Shown: piece after piece, positions 18,145-27,064 of the stretch | How the letters are laid out: each line of letters opens with the position of its first letter | Position numbering within the stretch: the first letter of the stretch is position 1 | Source of the DNA: Burkholderia sp. MS389 | GTDB taxonomy: Bacteria > Pseudomonadota > Gammaproteobacteria > Burkholderiales > Burkholderiaceae | Assembly: GCF_016899425.1 (NCBI RefSeq) | Contig: NZ_CP045994.1 | Coordinates: 1,116,001 to 1,180,000 of the forward strand | Direction of reading: 5' to 3' | DNA: 64,000 nucleotides | The notes under the pieces: generated by a model | Told to the model about the DNA's origin: nothing | The model's input: only the letters and a program-made list of their open reading frames with translations | Database searches by the model: none | Program-made: the position numbers and the translations under genes

Positions 18145-18343
18145 CGAGGGGGCTCGGGAATATTGCTGATTCAACCGATACGCTCGAAGGATGAAAATCG
18201 GCGCGTGTGTTGGTGACGAAGCCCTTTCTGCGCATCCACTATGTGCAGAGGATTGATCTGCATCGACCTCCTGAGCGATTTGGCCGCATCGCCATCGGCG
18301 CTGAAACGGGTTTGTCGTATTCAGCGCCTATAACCAAGCTGTC

Positions 18344-18372
18344 TTGTCAAAAATTATTGGACGCGAGATAAG
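18344..18372 (+). promoter_or_regulatory. Candidate promoter of the sigma-54 activator gene
   Basis: -35 TTGTCA (18344-18349), 17-nt spacer, -10 GATAAG (18367-18372). Five of six and four of six matches to sigma-70 consensus. This would give a leader of about 130 nt. Confidence 0.45.
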
Positions 18373-18510
18373 CGCCATCATGCGAGGCTTTGTCGTTGCC
18401 GCGCATCGGCATGGCGAATCGAGCCACCTCTGGCTGACCCGATTCGATCCTTTTGCACACGATCTGACGTGTGCGGCAATCGTTAGACGGTTGATGAACG
18501 GGGTGAGGAT

Positions 18511-19908
18511 ATGGGAGCCGATCAGCGGCACGTGATCTACTATTCGCGCGAACCGAACGACGCATTGCGCGGCCATTTCGACGAACGCGGCTGGCGCGTC
18601 GATCTCGCCGAGACCGTGCGCGACGTACGGCGCGTCGTGCAGCACGGCGTGGCAACCGCCGGCCTGCTCGATTTCTCGCCGGGCTTCAAGCCGTCGGATC
18701 TGCGCGAACTCGAAGCCTGCCTGAGCATCCAGCACATCGGCTGGATCGCGGCGACGCGGCGCGGTCAGTTGCAGGACGCGATGCTGCGGCATCTCATCCG
18801 CGACTATTGCTTCGACTACGTGACGATGCCGTACGAAACCGGGCGGATCGTCGAGACCGTCGGCCATGCGCACGGCATGGTCGCATTGACCGATCCCGTT
18901 GCGCCGCCCGTCGGCGCCGGGCGCAGCGAAGGCGAGATGGTCGGCACCTGCGATGCGATGCTCGGGCTCTTCAGGACGATTCGCCGCGTCGCGGCGACCG
19001 ACGCCCCGGTGTTCATCTCCGGCGAATCGGGCACGGGCAAGGAACTGACGGCGGTCGCGATTCACGAGCGTTCGTCGCGCGCGCAGGCGCCGTTCATCGC
19101 GATCAATTGCGGCGCGATCCCGTCGACGCTGCTGCAGGCGGAATTGTTCGGCTATGAACGCGGCGCGTTCACCGGCGCGAACCAGCGCAAGATCGGCCGC
19201 GTCGAGGCCGCCAACGGCGGCACGCTGTTTCTCGACGAGATCGGCGACCTGCCGCTCGAAAGCCAGGCGAGCCTGCTGCGCTTCCTGCAGGAAGGCAAGA
19301 TCGAGCGGCTCGGCGCGCACGTGTCGATGCCGGTCGATGTCCGCGTGATCTGCGCGACGCACGTGGACATGGAAACGGCGCTGCGCGAAGGGCGCTTTCG
19401 CGAGGACCTGTTTCACCGGCTGTGCGTGCTGAAGATCGAGGAGCCGCCGCTGCGCGCGCGCGGCAAGGACATCGAGGTGCTCGCGCGCCACATGCTCGAG
19501 CGCTTCAAGGGCGACGCGCATCGCCGCCTGCGCGGCTTTTCCCCGGACGCGGTCGCGTCGCTGTACGGCTATTCGTGGCCGGGCAACGTGCGCGAGCTGA
19601 TCAACCGCGTGCGGCGCGCGATCGTGATGTCCGAAGGCCGGATGATCACCGCGGCCGATCTCGAGCTGAACGACTATGCGACGCTCGCGCCGGTGTCGCT
19701 GCTGGAGGCGCGCGAGGCGGCCGAACGGCAGGCGATCGAGCAGGCGCTGCTGCGCCATCGCGGCCGTTTTGCCGATGCCGCGCGTGAGCTCGGCGTGTCG
19801 CGCGTCACGCTCTACCGGCTGATGTGCGCGCACGGCATGCGCGATCGCGGCGACACGCTGGCAGGGTTTTCGGCGTCGTTGCCGGAGCTTCCGCGCCACG
19901 CTTGCTAA
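18511..19908 (+). CDS. VpsR/BerB-like sigma-54-dependent transcriptional activator
   Basis: 465 residues. The N-terminal 130 residues resemble the degenerate receiver of VpsR (HVIYYSREPNDALRGHF ... IRDYCFDYVTMPYE). The AAA+ domain follows: Walker A GESGTGKE (171-178), the sigma-54 contact loop GAFTGA (218-223), Walker B LFLDEI (239-244) and the arginine-finger region FREDLFHRL. A Fis-type helix-turn-helix is at 405-445 (FADAARELGVSRVTLYRL). An intact GAFTGA loop means it can activate RpoN. Vibrio VpsR and Burkholderia BerB are c-di-GMP-binding biofilm regulators of similar build; assignment to that function is inference. No cognate sensor kinase is adjacent. Confidence 0.87.
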   Translation: MGADQRHVIYYSREPNDALRGHFDERGWRVDLAETVRDVRRVVQHGVATAGLLDFSPGFKPSDLRELEACLSIQHIGWIAATRRGQLQDAMLRHLIRDYCFDYVTMPYETGRIVETVGHAHGMVALTDPVAPPVGAGRSEGEMVGTCDAMLGLFRTIRRVAATDAPVFISGESGTGKELTAVAIHERSSRAQAPFIAINCGAIPSTLLQAELFGYERGAFTGANQRKIGRVEAANGGTLFLDEIGDLPLESQASLLRFLQEGKIERLGAHVSMPVDVRVICATHVDMETALREGRFREDLFHRLCVLKIEEPPLRARGKDIEVLARHMLERFKGDAHRRLRGFSPDAVASLYGYSWPGNVRELINRVRRAIVMSEGRMITAADLELNDYATLAPVSLLEAREAAERQAIEQALLRHRGRFADAARELGVSRVTLYRLMCAHGMRDRGDTLAGFSASLPELPRHAC

Positions 19909-19950
19909 AATTGGCGGGTACGGCCGCCCCTCGCGGCCGAAGGAACCCGC

Positions 19951-20922
19951 ATGAAACAGTATCTCGATCTCGTTCGTACCATTCTCGATACCGGCGCCTG
20001 GCAGGAGAACCGCACGGGCATCCGCACCATCAGCATGCCGGGCGCGATGCTGCGCTTCGACCTGCAGCAAGGCTTCCCGGCCGTGACGACCAAGAAGCTC
20101 GCGTTCAAGTCCGCGATCGGTGAACTGGTCGGGTTCCTGCGCGCGTCGCGCAGCGCGGCCGATTTTCGCGCGCTCGGCTGCAAGGTGTGGGATGCGAACG
20201 CGAACGAGAACGCGCAGTGGCTCGCGAACCCGTATCGCCGGGGCGAGGACGATCTCGGCGACGTATACGGCGTGCAATGGCGTCAGTGGCCGGGTTACAA
20301 GGTGCTCGACGCGAACGCTGACGCGCAGATCGCCGACGCGACGCGCCGCGGCTTCCGGATCGTCACGCGTTTCGACGAAGACGGCGCGCCGAAGGTGCTG
20401 CTGTACAAGGCGATCGACCAGCTGCGCCAGTGCCTGGACACGATCATGGAGAACCCGTCCGATCGTCGCATCCTGTTTCACGCGTGGAATCCGGCCGTGC
20501 TCGACCAGATCGCGTTGCCCGCGTGCCATCTGCTGTACCAGTTCCTGCCGAACGCGACGAAGCGCGAGATCTCGCTGTGCCTGTACATCCGCAGCAACGA
20601 CGTCGGCCTCGGCACGCCGTTCAACCTGACGGAGGGGGCCGCGCTGCTGTCGCTCGTCGGCCGGCTGACGGGCTATACGCCGCGCTGGTTCACGTATTTC
20701 ATCGGCGACGCGCACATCTACGAGAACCAGCTCGACATGCTGCAGCAGCAGCTCACGCGCGAGCCGTACGAAAGCCCGCGGCTCGAGATTGCCGAGCGCG
20801 TGCCCGAGTACGCGAAGACGGGCGTCTATGCGCCCGAATGGCTGGAGCAGGTCGAGCCGTCCGATTTCTCGCTCGTCGGCTACCGGCATCATGAGCCGCT
20901 GACCGCGCCGATGGCGGTCTGA
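19951..20922 (+). CDS. thyA: Thymidylate synthase
   Basis: 323 residues, the long form of ThyA found in some beta- and gamma-proteobacteria (E. coli has 264). It methylates dUMP with methylene-THF. Visible are the N-terminal [30 protein letters not shown], the catalytic cysteine C192 in [26 protein letters not shown] and the C-terminal TAPMAV. ATG 19951 follows GAAGGAA at 6-7 nt. It is 42 nt after the activator gene on the same strand. FolA, which recycles its product dihydrofolate, is encoded 2.6 kb upstream. Confidence 0.97.
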   Translation: MKQYLDLVRTILDTGAWQENRTGIRTISMPGAMLRFDLQQGFPAVTTKKLAFKSAIGELVGFLRASRSAADFRALGCKVWDANANENAQWLANPYRRGEDDLGDVYGVQWRQWPGYKVLDANADAQIADATRRGFRIVTRFDEDGAPKVLLYKAIDQLRQCLDTIMENPSDRRILFHAWNPAVLDQIALPACHLLYQFLPNATKREISLCLYIRSNDVGLGTPFNLTEGAALLSLVGRLTGYTPRWFTYFIGDAHIYENQLDMLQQQLTREPYESPRLEIAERVPEYAKTGVYAPEWLEQVEPSDFSLVGYRHHEPLTAPMAV

Positions 20923-20964
20923 TCGCGCGGCCGGGGCCGCGCGGCTTCATCGATTCGCACCTGC

Positions 20965-21002
20965 AAAAAGGCTCGACCGGCTGATACCGGTCGAGCCTTT
21001 TT
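20965..21002 (+). terminator. Bidirectional terminator between thyA and the DUF6600 gene
   Basis: Perfect 16-bp stem AAAAAGGCTCGACCGG (20965-20980) with CCGGTCGAGCCTTTTT (20987-21002), loop CTGATA. T-run on either strand. Confidence 0.94.
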
Positions 21003-21020
21003 GTTTCATGTTTGCTGCAC

Positions 21021-23597
21021 CTACTGACGATGCCGCTCCTCGTGGCCGCCCTGCGGCGGCGGATTGCCCGGACGCGGCGCCTCGACGTGCGGCGCCGGCT
21101 GTGGCCGTGGCTCCATCCGGGGCGCGGGCATCGACAGGCGCGGTTCCATCCGGGGCGCCGGCTGGGGTTGAGGTCGCGGCTCCATGCGCGGCGCCTGCGG
21201 CTGCGGGCGCGGCATGTCATGCACGGCGGGCGCCGGCGGGCGGTACTCGTTCACGCGCGGCGGCGCGACTTCGCGATGGGGCGCCGGTTGCGCGAAGTCC
21301 TGGCGCGGTTGCGGCGCGGGGGCGGCCCGTTCGGGCTGCGGCTGCGCTTGGCGGGCCGGCGTCGGGAGATCGGGGCGCGGACGCGGTTGCGGAATCTGCG
21401 CGACATGGTCCGACTGCGGTTGCGGTTGCTGCTGCGCGCGCGGCGTTTCGTTCCGGCCGCCGGGTTGCACACCCTGCGGTGTCGGCACGCCGTCCGGATG
21501 CGGTACCGCCGCGCTGCGCACGGGCGGCAGCGCATTCTGTCCTGCCGCGTGCAGCGCAGTAGGCGGCGCGGCGCGCTGACGCTCCATCGGCGTGTGCGGC
21601 TGCATCCACGCGGGCGACGACGGTGCGCCGGCTGCACGTGCATTGCCGATGCCCGACGGAGCGTTGTTCGCGCCCGGCGGATGCGGAACGCCGTTGCCGG
21701 GCGCGAACGCCTGATGCGGGATCGGGTTGCCGGGCGCCTGCGGCGGGCCGCCATTGGTGAAACGCGGTGCGTTGGGGTTTTCGCCGTTCGGCCGGGCGCC
21801 GTTCGGCATGCCCGGCGTCGGTACGCCCGGCGTCGGTACGCCCGGCCGGCCCGCCTGCTCGGCGGCCGGCTGGCCTTCACGCGGCGCGCGGCCCGGCTGC
21901 ACGACGGGGCCGTGCGGGTTCACGAGCTGCACGTTGTGCATCGCCCAGGCGCCGCCGCCCGGCTTGCCCGGAACGCGGACCGGACGCGCCGCATAGTCGG
22001 CCGGCACATTCGTCTTCACGACCGGCGCGCCGGCGCCCGGTACGCGCCCGCCTTGCTGCGCGAGGTGGGCGGCGGCCTGGTCGCGATACGCGGGCGGCAC
22101 GGCAGGATTGCGCGTCGCGACGTACGGGTGTTGCGCGATCGCCGCCGGCGGACGGTAGCTGGCAGTGCGCAGCCCGCCGGTGAAGCTCTGGCGGACCGGC
22201 GCGATGCCGGGCGTGCCCGGCGTGACGTGCGCGTTGCGCCATTGCTGCGGATCGACGTGTTGCGAGAAGTGCGCGACCGGCTGGCCGTGCACGAACGCGG
22301 CGGCCGGCACGGCCGTGATCGCATGCGGCGCGCGGAAGTTCACGTACGTCTTGTTGATGTTGGTGATATTGGTGATGTTCGTCACGTTCACGGTCTTGTT
22401 CACGTTGACGTTGTTCACCACGATGTTGCGGTTGACGCGGTCGTAGTAGTGCGGGCTCCAGCCGCCCCAGCCCGGATGCCACGGTTCGCCCGGACCGAGC
22501 GCGAACCACGCGCAGCCGGCCGCGGCAACGCCGCCGACCGTGAGCGCGACGCTCCAGTCGGAACCGCCGCCGCCCCCGCCGCCGACGAACGCGACGAGCG
22601 CCGGCGCATAGACGGGCGGCTGGCTGACGACCATCGGCCCCGGCACCCAGGCCCAGCTGTCGTCCAGGTACGCCCAGCGGCCGTAGTGATAGGGCGCGAA
22701 GCCCCACGGCGCGTCGTCGACCCAGGTCCAGCCCCACGGCGCCTGCCAGATCCAGTGGCCGTCGTGATACGGCGCCCAGTCGGCCGGCGTGTCGTTCGGC
22801 ACCCATACCGCGCCGTAATTCGGGGTTTCGCGCCACGTGCCGTTCGCGTCGAGATCCTGGTAGCCGGGCATGTCGCGGGACACGTAGCGGGCCGACACCG
22901 AGCGCGCTTCGGCCGCGTCGCGGCTGGCGGCCCACTGGTCGAGCGCGTCGGGGCCCGGTGCGGCCGATTGCTGCGCGACCTGCAGGTCGGTGCCGGTGAA
23001 TACGACCTGCTGCCCGGGCGACAGCGGATACTGCCCGTTGCTGCCGTAGACGGTCGCGCTGCCGCTGCGCACCGTCACCGTCGTGCTCGCGCCGTTCGGC
23101 GCGACATCGACGCGATAGTCGCCGGGGCCCGTGATGCCGAGCGCGAGGTTCGGCGTGTCGATTTCGTACGATCCGCCGGCCGGCAGACCGCGCACGTGCG
23201 TCGAGACGGTGCCGAGACCCACTTTCAACTGCGTCGTCGTGTCGTCGAGGTTCAGCACCGACAGGCTCGTCGATTCGCCGAGCCGCACCGCGGTCGAGCC
23301 GATGTGCAGTTCCGAGCGCGCGCCGGCATCGTTCCACAGCTGGTCGCCGGTCGTCAGCGGCCGGTTCACCGCCGCATACGACCAGGTATCGGTGCCGGCC
23401 GGTTCGGTCGTCACGGCCCCCGACAGGTAATTGAGCCGGGCGACGCGGCCGGGCGGATCGCCGCCGGGTTGCCGTGCCGCGGCTGCAGCCGGCGGCGCAT
23501 CGGCAGATTGCGCGAAGGCGGGCGGCAGCGCCGCCAGTGCGGCGAATGCGAGCAGCGTGTAGCGGGCGGTGCGCTTGAGCGCGAACAGGGAGGCCAT
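21021..23597 (-). CDS. Large exported FecR/DUF6600 proline-rich protein
   Basis: About 858 residues from ATG 23597 (ATG 23609 also possible). Signal peptide TARYTLLAFAALAALPPAFA. Residues about 35-230 form a FecR-like beta domain (LHIGSTAVRLGESTSLSVL, ALGITGPGDYRVDVAPNG). The next 150 residues show the DUF6600 W-rich blocks APYHDGHWIWQAPWGWTWVD and GFAPYHYGRWAYLDDSWAWV. A glycine patch and an Asn/Val-rich stretch (NVNVNKTVNVTNITNITNIN) follow. The last 430 residues are low-complexity, rich in P, Q, R and A. The architecture suggests a surface or periplasmic scaffold; function unknown. A 15-bp tandem repeat lies in the proline-rich part. Neighbours give no clue. Confidence 0.8.
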   Translation of the reverse strand: MASLFALKRTARYTLLAFAALAALPPAFAQSADAPPAAAAARQPGGDPPGRVARLNYLSGAVTTEPAGTDTWSYAAVNRPLTTGDQLWNDAGARSELHIGSTAVRLGESTSLSVLNLDDTTTQLKVGLGTVSTHVRGLPAGGSYEIDTPNLALGITGPGDYRVDVAPNGASTTVTVRSGSATVYGSNGQYPLSPGQQVVFTGTDLQVAQQSAAPGPDALDQWAASRDAAEARSVSARYVSRDMPGYQDLDANGTWRETPNYGAVWVPNDTPADWAPYHDGHWIWQAPWGWTWVDDAPWGFAPYHYGRWAYLDDSWAWVPGPMVVSQPPVYAPALVAFVGGGGGGGSDWSVALTVGGVAAAGCAWFALGPGEPWHPGWGGWSPHYYDRVNRNIVVNNVNVNKTVNVTNITNITNINKTYVNFRAPHAITAVPAAAFVHGQPVAHFSQHVDPQQWRNAHVTPGTPGIAPVRQSFTGGLRTASYRPPAAIAQHPYVATRNPAVPPAYRDQAAAHLAQQGGRVPGAGAPVVKTNVPADYAARPVRVPGKPGGGAWAMHNVQLVNPHGPVVQPGRAPREGQPAAEQAGRPGVPTPGVPTPGMPNGARPNGENPNAPRFTNGGPPQAPGNPIPHQAFAPGNGVPHPPGANNAPSGIGNARAAGAPSSPAWMQPHTPMERQRAAPPTALHAAGQNALPPVRSAAVPHPDGVPTPQGVQPGGRNETPRAQQQPQPQSDHVAQIPQPRPRPDLPTPARQAQPQPERAAPAPQPRQDFAQPAPHREVAPPRVNEYRPPAPAVHDMPRPQPQAPRMEPRPQPQPAPRMEPRLSMPAPRMEPRPQPAPHVEAPRPGNPPPQGGHEERHRQ
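21811..21840. repeat. 15-bp tandem repeat in the DUF6600 gene
   Basis: Two exact copies of CCCGGCGTCGGTACG (21811-21825, 21826-21840) plus a partial third unit. It encodes the repeated GVPTP pentapeptide and could vary in copy number. Confidence 0.75.
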
Positions 23598-23759
23598 GGT
23601 GAGCGTCATCGTTGTGATCGCGGCGCGTCGATTCGTGCCGTCCCGTTCACGATATCCGCTTGGCCTGTTTCAAGGCACGGTGTTTTGTAAGTCGAATGGC
23701 ACGCGGTGTAACAAAACCTGTCCATCGCGCGCCGTTGTCGTGCAGCTGCAATGCCGGCG

Positions 23760-24467
23760 TCAAGCAGACGTAAGCCACGCGTCGAAAACCTGCTGCCCGG
23801 GCACCGTGACGCGCAGCACGCGCGGTCGGGCCGCGCGCTCGATCCAGCCGTGTGCGCAGAAGCTGTCGAGCAGCGCCGCGCCGAGCGCGCCGCCGAGATG
23901 CGAACGCCGCTCGCTCCAGTCGAGACAGCCGCACGCGAAGCGGCGCCGGCGCGCGCGCTGCTGCGCGACGTCGATGCCCCATTGCGAGAGCGCCTGCGTG
24001 CCGCGCTCGGTGGTGTCGATCGCGTCGCCGTTGGCGAATAGCCAGCCGCGCGCGGTGAGGCCGTCGAAGATGCGCACCGCGAGCTCGCCGGCCATGTGGT
24101 CGTAGCAGGTGCGTGCATAGCGCAGTTCGGCCGGGACCGTGCGCGACGGCGGCGGAACCGGGCGATGCGGCGCGGCCGCGCGGGCGACGTTCGCGAGCGC
24201 TTCGAGCGACGCCGCGATGTCGGCCGACGCAATGCGGTAGTAGCGATGCCGGCCGCGCACGTCGAGGGCCAGCAGCCCGCCCTCGGTCAGGCGCGCGAGG
24301 TGCGCGCTGGCCGCGGACGGCGACAGCCCCGCGATCATCGTCAGTTCGCCGGCCGGTCGCGCGCTGCCGTCCATCAGCACCCACAGCATCGCGGCGCGGC
24401 CGGGATCGGCGATCAGTGCGCCGATGCGGCTCAGGCCCGGAAAATGGTGGTCGTCTTGATCGGTCAT
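23760..24467 (-). CDS. ArsR-type winged-helix transcriptional regulator
   Basis: 235 residues. The N-terminal 100 form an ArsR/SmtB winged helix: DPGRAAMLWVLMDGSARPAG, ELTMIAGLSPSAASAHLARL (recognition helix) and LLALDVRGRHRYYRI (wing). The C-terminal 110 residues are an additional domain with AELRYARTCYDHMAGELAV, found in larger ArsR proteins of the YdfF/DUF type. No CxC metal-sensing motif is seen in the DNA-binding domain. C-terminal cysteines occur in FACGCLDW. The effector is unknown. ATG 24467 begins with a polar lead-in to the winged helix. The gene diverges from a tiny lipoprotein gene. Confidence 0.85.
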   Translation of the reverse strand: MTDQDDHHFPGLSRIGALIADPGRAAMLWVLMDGSARPAGELTMIAGLSPSAASAHLARLTEGGLLALDVRGRHRYYRIASADIAASLEALANVARAAAPHRPVPPPSRTVPAELRYARTCYDHMAGELAVRIFDGLTARGWLFANGDAIDTTERGTQALSQWGIDVAQQRARRRRFACGCLDWSERRSHLGGALGAALLDSFCAHGWIERAARPRVLRVTVPGQQVFDAWLTSA

Positions 24468-24655
24468 CGTCGTGTCTCGTCGAGCGGGTTGGAGGGCAGT
24501 GTAGTCCGCGCGCGCATTCGATGTTTCGTTTCCGGATGAAATGTCGGATACGGCGGTGGCGCGCTGGCGCGGACCGGACCGCGGCCCGTTGCAGGGCACG
24601 CGTAGAATGGCCGGACGCGGCGGCAGCGGGCCGCCGCATGTGACGCGATGCAACG

Positions 24656-24796
24656 ATGAAGACGATTTTCTGTGTGTTGGCGGCCGCGCTCGTGTGCGCG
24701 GCCTGTGCGTCCGGCGGTGCGGGCGCGACCGGCGAGCGCAGCGGCAGTATCGAGATGTACGGGACGATCGACCAGGGCATCACGGTGCGCCGCTGA
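24656..24796 (+). CDS. 46-residue lipoprotein-like small protein
   Basis: ATG 24656 to TGA 24796 encodes a hydrophobic N-terminus KTIFCVLAAALVCAAC followed by ASGGAGATGERSGS and a tail IEMYGTIDQGITVRR. The N-terminus looks like a lipoprotein signal with cysteine 17 as the lipidation site (CAAC; position -3 is cysteine rather than leucine, so not ideal). The MYGTIDQG-like tail recurs, as I recall, in several tiny Burkholderia proteins of unknown function. It lies between the divergent ArsR-type gene and the thioesterase gene, with a 130-nt gap to the latter. Coding status rests on the signal-like N-terminus and intact frame. Confidence 0.6.
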   Translation: MKTIFCVLAAALVCAACASGGAGATGERSGSIEMYGTIDQGITVRR

Positions 24797-24881
24797 CCGA
24801 CGCCGGTCGGCGCGCGAGCCGGCATGGCCGCCGCAGCCCCGCTAGGCGGGGCTTGCCGCGACGCATTGCCGCAGTGCAACG

Positions 24882-24887
24882 TATAAT
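24882..24887 (+). promoter_or_regulatory. -10 element upstream of the thioesterase gene
   Basis: A perfect TATAAT 40 nt before the ATG. No matching -35 at 16-18 nt, so the promoter may need an activator. Confidence 0.4.
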
Positions 24888-24926
24888 GGCCCGATTACAG
24901 CGCCCCTGCCGCCTGGAGCCACAACA

Positions 24927-25439
24927 ATGCCCCAACCGTCCCCCGTGCCGGCCGCTCTCGACCGCACCGAAACCGTATTCCGCTTCCTTGCCGAGCCTTC
25001 GTCCGTGAACTTCGGCGGCAAGGTGCATGGCGGCGCGCTGATGAAATGGATCGACGAGGTCGCGTATGCGTGCGCGGCCGTCTGGTCGAGCCGCTATTGC
25101 GTGACTGTCAGCGTCGGCAACATCCGTTTCCAGCGTCCGATCCTGGTCGGCAATCTGGTCGAGCTGAAGGCGCGCGTCGTCGCGACGGGCCGTACCAGCA
25201 TGCACATCCACGTGTCGGTGCACGCCGGCGATCCGAAGGGCGGCGTGCTGCGCCAGACGACCGATTGCCTCGTCGTGTTCGTCGCGGTCGACGAGAACGG
25301 CAACCCGGTGCCGGTGCCGCCGTTCGTGCCCGAAACCGACGAGCAGAAGGTGCTCGCCAAATATGCGGCCGACGTGCGGGCCGCGCTCGACAAGATCGTC
25401 GAGATGAAGCCGGAAGAGGTCGCGAAGGGCACCGTCTGA
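24927..25439 (+). CDS. Acyl-CoA thioesterase (hotdog fold, YciA/BFIT-like)
   Basis: 170 residues with a single hotdog domain. The substrate-binding N/D segment VNFGGKVHGGALMKWIDEVA carries the catalytic-type aspartate before the long hotdog helix. The following YCVTVSVGNIRFQRPILVG and SMHIHVSVHAGD strands match YciA-like acyl-CoA hydrolases. These cytoplasmic enzymes hydrolyse short- to long-chain acyl-CoA and act as homohexamers. The C-terminal 30 residues (EQKVLAKYAADVRAALDKI) form a helix. It is convergent with fumC. Confidence 0.9.
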   Translation: MPQPSPVPAALDRTETVFRFLAEPSSVNFGGKVHGGALMKWIDEVAYACAAVWSSRYCVTVSVGNIRFQRPILVGNLVELKARVVATGRTSMHIHVSVHAGDPKGGVLRQTTDCLVVFVAVDENGNPVPVPPFVPETDEQKVLAKYAADVRAALDKIVEMKPEEVAKGTV

Positions 25440-25485
25440 GTGCCGCGGGCGCCGCGCTCGACGCGCCGCGCCCGTCGTCCTGCCG

Positions 25486-26880
25486 TTACCGCGTCCCGAT
25501 CATCTGCTCGGGGCGTACCCATGCATCGAATTCCGCCTCGGTCAGGTAGCCGAGCGCGAGCGCGGCCGCCTTCAGCGTCGTGCCTTCCTTGTGCGCCTTC
25601 TTCGCGATCTGCGCGGACTTGTCGTAGCCGATGTGCGGATTGAGCGCCGTCACGAGCATCAGCGATTCGTTCAACAACAGGTCGATGCGCGAGCGGTTCG
25701 GCTCGATGCCCACCGCGCAGTGATCGTTGAAGCTCTGCGCGCCGTCGGCGAGCAGCCGCACCGACTGCAGCACGTTGTGCGCGATCATCGGCCGGAACAC
25801 GTTCAGCTCGAAATTGCCGCTCGCGCCGCCGACGTTGACCGCGACGTCGTTGCCGAACACCTGGCAGCACAGCATCGTCACGGCTTCCGACTGCGTCGGG
25901 TTCACCTTGCCCGGCATGATCGAGCTGCCCGGCTCGTTTTCCGGGATCGACAGCTCACCGAGCCCGCAGCGCGGCCCGCTCGCGAGCCAGCGCACGTCGT
26001 TCGCGATCTTCATCAGGCTCGCCGCGACCGTCTTCAGCGCGCCGTGCGCGAAGACCAGCGCGTCGGCGGCCGCCATCACCTCGAACTTGCTCGGCGCCGT
26101 CACGAACGGCAGCTTCGCGAGCCGGCCGATCTCGTCGGCCACGCGCAACGCGAATTCCTGATGCGCATTCAGCCCGGTGCCGACCGCGGTGCCGCCGAGC
26201 GCGAGTTCGTACAGGTGCGGCAGTGCCGATTCGACGTGACGGATGCCCTGGTCGAGCTGCGCGACATAGCCGGAGAACTCCTGGCCGAGCGTGAGTGGCG
26301 TCGCGTCCTGCAGGTGCGTGCGGCCGATCTTCACGATGTCGGCGAACGCCTTCGACTTCGCGTCGAGCGTCGCGCGCAGCGTGCGCAGCGCCGGCAGCAG
26401 GTGGTTGACGATCGCATACGCGGCCGCGATGTGCATCGCGGTCGGGAACACGTCGTTCGACGACTGGCCGCGATTCACGTCGTCGTTCGGATGAACCTTG
26501 CGCGCTTCGCCGCGCTCGCCGCCCAGCAGCTCGCTCGCGCGGTTCGCGATCACCTCGTTGAGGTTCATGTTGGTCTGCGTGCCGGAGCCCGTCTGCCACA
26601 CCGCGAGCGGGAATTCGCGCGGATGCTTGCCGGCGATGATCTCGTCGGCGGCTTCGATGATCGCGTGCGCCTTGTCGTCGGCGAGCACGCCGAGCGACTG
26701 GTTGACGGCCGCCGCGGCCCGCTTGACGATCGCGAGCGCGTGGATCAGCTCGGGCGACTGCTTCTCCGTCGAGATCCGGAAATTCTGCAGCGAGCGCTCG
26801 GTCTGCGCGCCCCAGAGCCGGTCGGCCGGCACGGCGATCTCGCCGAACGTGTCGCGTTCCATCCGAACTGCTTCATTCAT
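25486..26880 (-). CDS. fumC: Fumarate hydratase class II
   Basis: 464 residues. This oxygen-stable, iron-free fumarase interconverts fumarate and L-malate in the TCA cycle as a homotetramer. The catalytic loop is [15 protein letters not shown], the second site [15 protein letters not shown], and [16 protein letters not shown] contains the active-site threonine-histidine pair. The N-terminus [20 protein letters not shown] is class-II specific. The start ATG 26880 has a full AGGAGG Shine-Dalgarno 7 nt upstream. Confidence 0.97.
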   Translation of the reverse strand: MNEAVRMERDTFGEIAVPADRLWGAQTERSLQNFRISTEKQSPELIHALAIVKRAAAAVNQSLGVLADDKAHAIIEAADEIIAGKHPREFPLAVWQTGSGTQTNMNLNEVIANRASELLGGERGEARKVHPNDDVNRGQSSNDVFPTAMHIAAAYAIVNHLLPALRTLRATLDAKSKAFADIVKIGRTHLQDATPLTLGQEFSGYVAQLDQGIRHVESALPHLYELALGGTAVGTGLNAHQEFALRVADEIGRLAKLPFVTAPSKFEVMAAADALVFAHGALKTVAASLMKIANDVRWLASGPRCGLGELSIPENEPGSSIMPGKVNPTQSEAVTMLCCQVFGNDVAVNVGGASGNFELNVFRPMIAHNVLQSVRLLADGAQSFNDHCAVGIEPNRSRIDLLLNESLMLVTALNPHIGYDKSAQIAKKAHKEGTTLKAAALALGYLTEAEFDAWVRPEQMIGTR

Positions 26881-27064
26881 GATGCACTCCTCCTGGAAAG
26901 GGGAAAGGCCGCGCGTCGTCGCGCGGCGTCAGGCGTAATCAGACGTATCGTGAGGCAGTCGCGCCGCTGGCGCGGCGTCTCGAGCGGTTCAGCCGACAAG
27001 CATAGCGCCGGCCGCGATTTCGCGTCGTGTCGTGCCCACGGCGCGTGACGCGCGCAAACCGGCG

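Larger units (their letters stand above)
18011..18510. other. 500-bp divergent intergenic region upstream of the sigma-54 activator
   Basis: No credible gene. It contains the heptamer array at 18121-18144 and a candidate promoter at 18344-18372. The base composition is less GC-rich than in the neighbouring genes, as expected for a regulatory region. Confidence 0.65.

Noticed and set aside
18344..18535. 63-codon frame at the 5' side of the activator gene
   Set aside because: It covers the candidate promoter and overlaps the activator start; no ribosome site and no recognisable sequence.
18328..20892. An 854-codon minus-strand frame opposite the activator and thyA
   Set aside because: Composition is that of a GC shadow; both plus-strand genes have complete motifs.
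24468..24655. TTTC/GAAA-type partial inverted repeat between the ArsR-type and lipoprotein genes as an ArsR operator
   Set aside because: The symmetry is weak and the metal or ligand is unknown, so no operator can be claimed.
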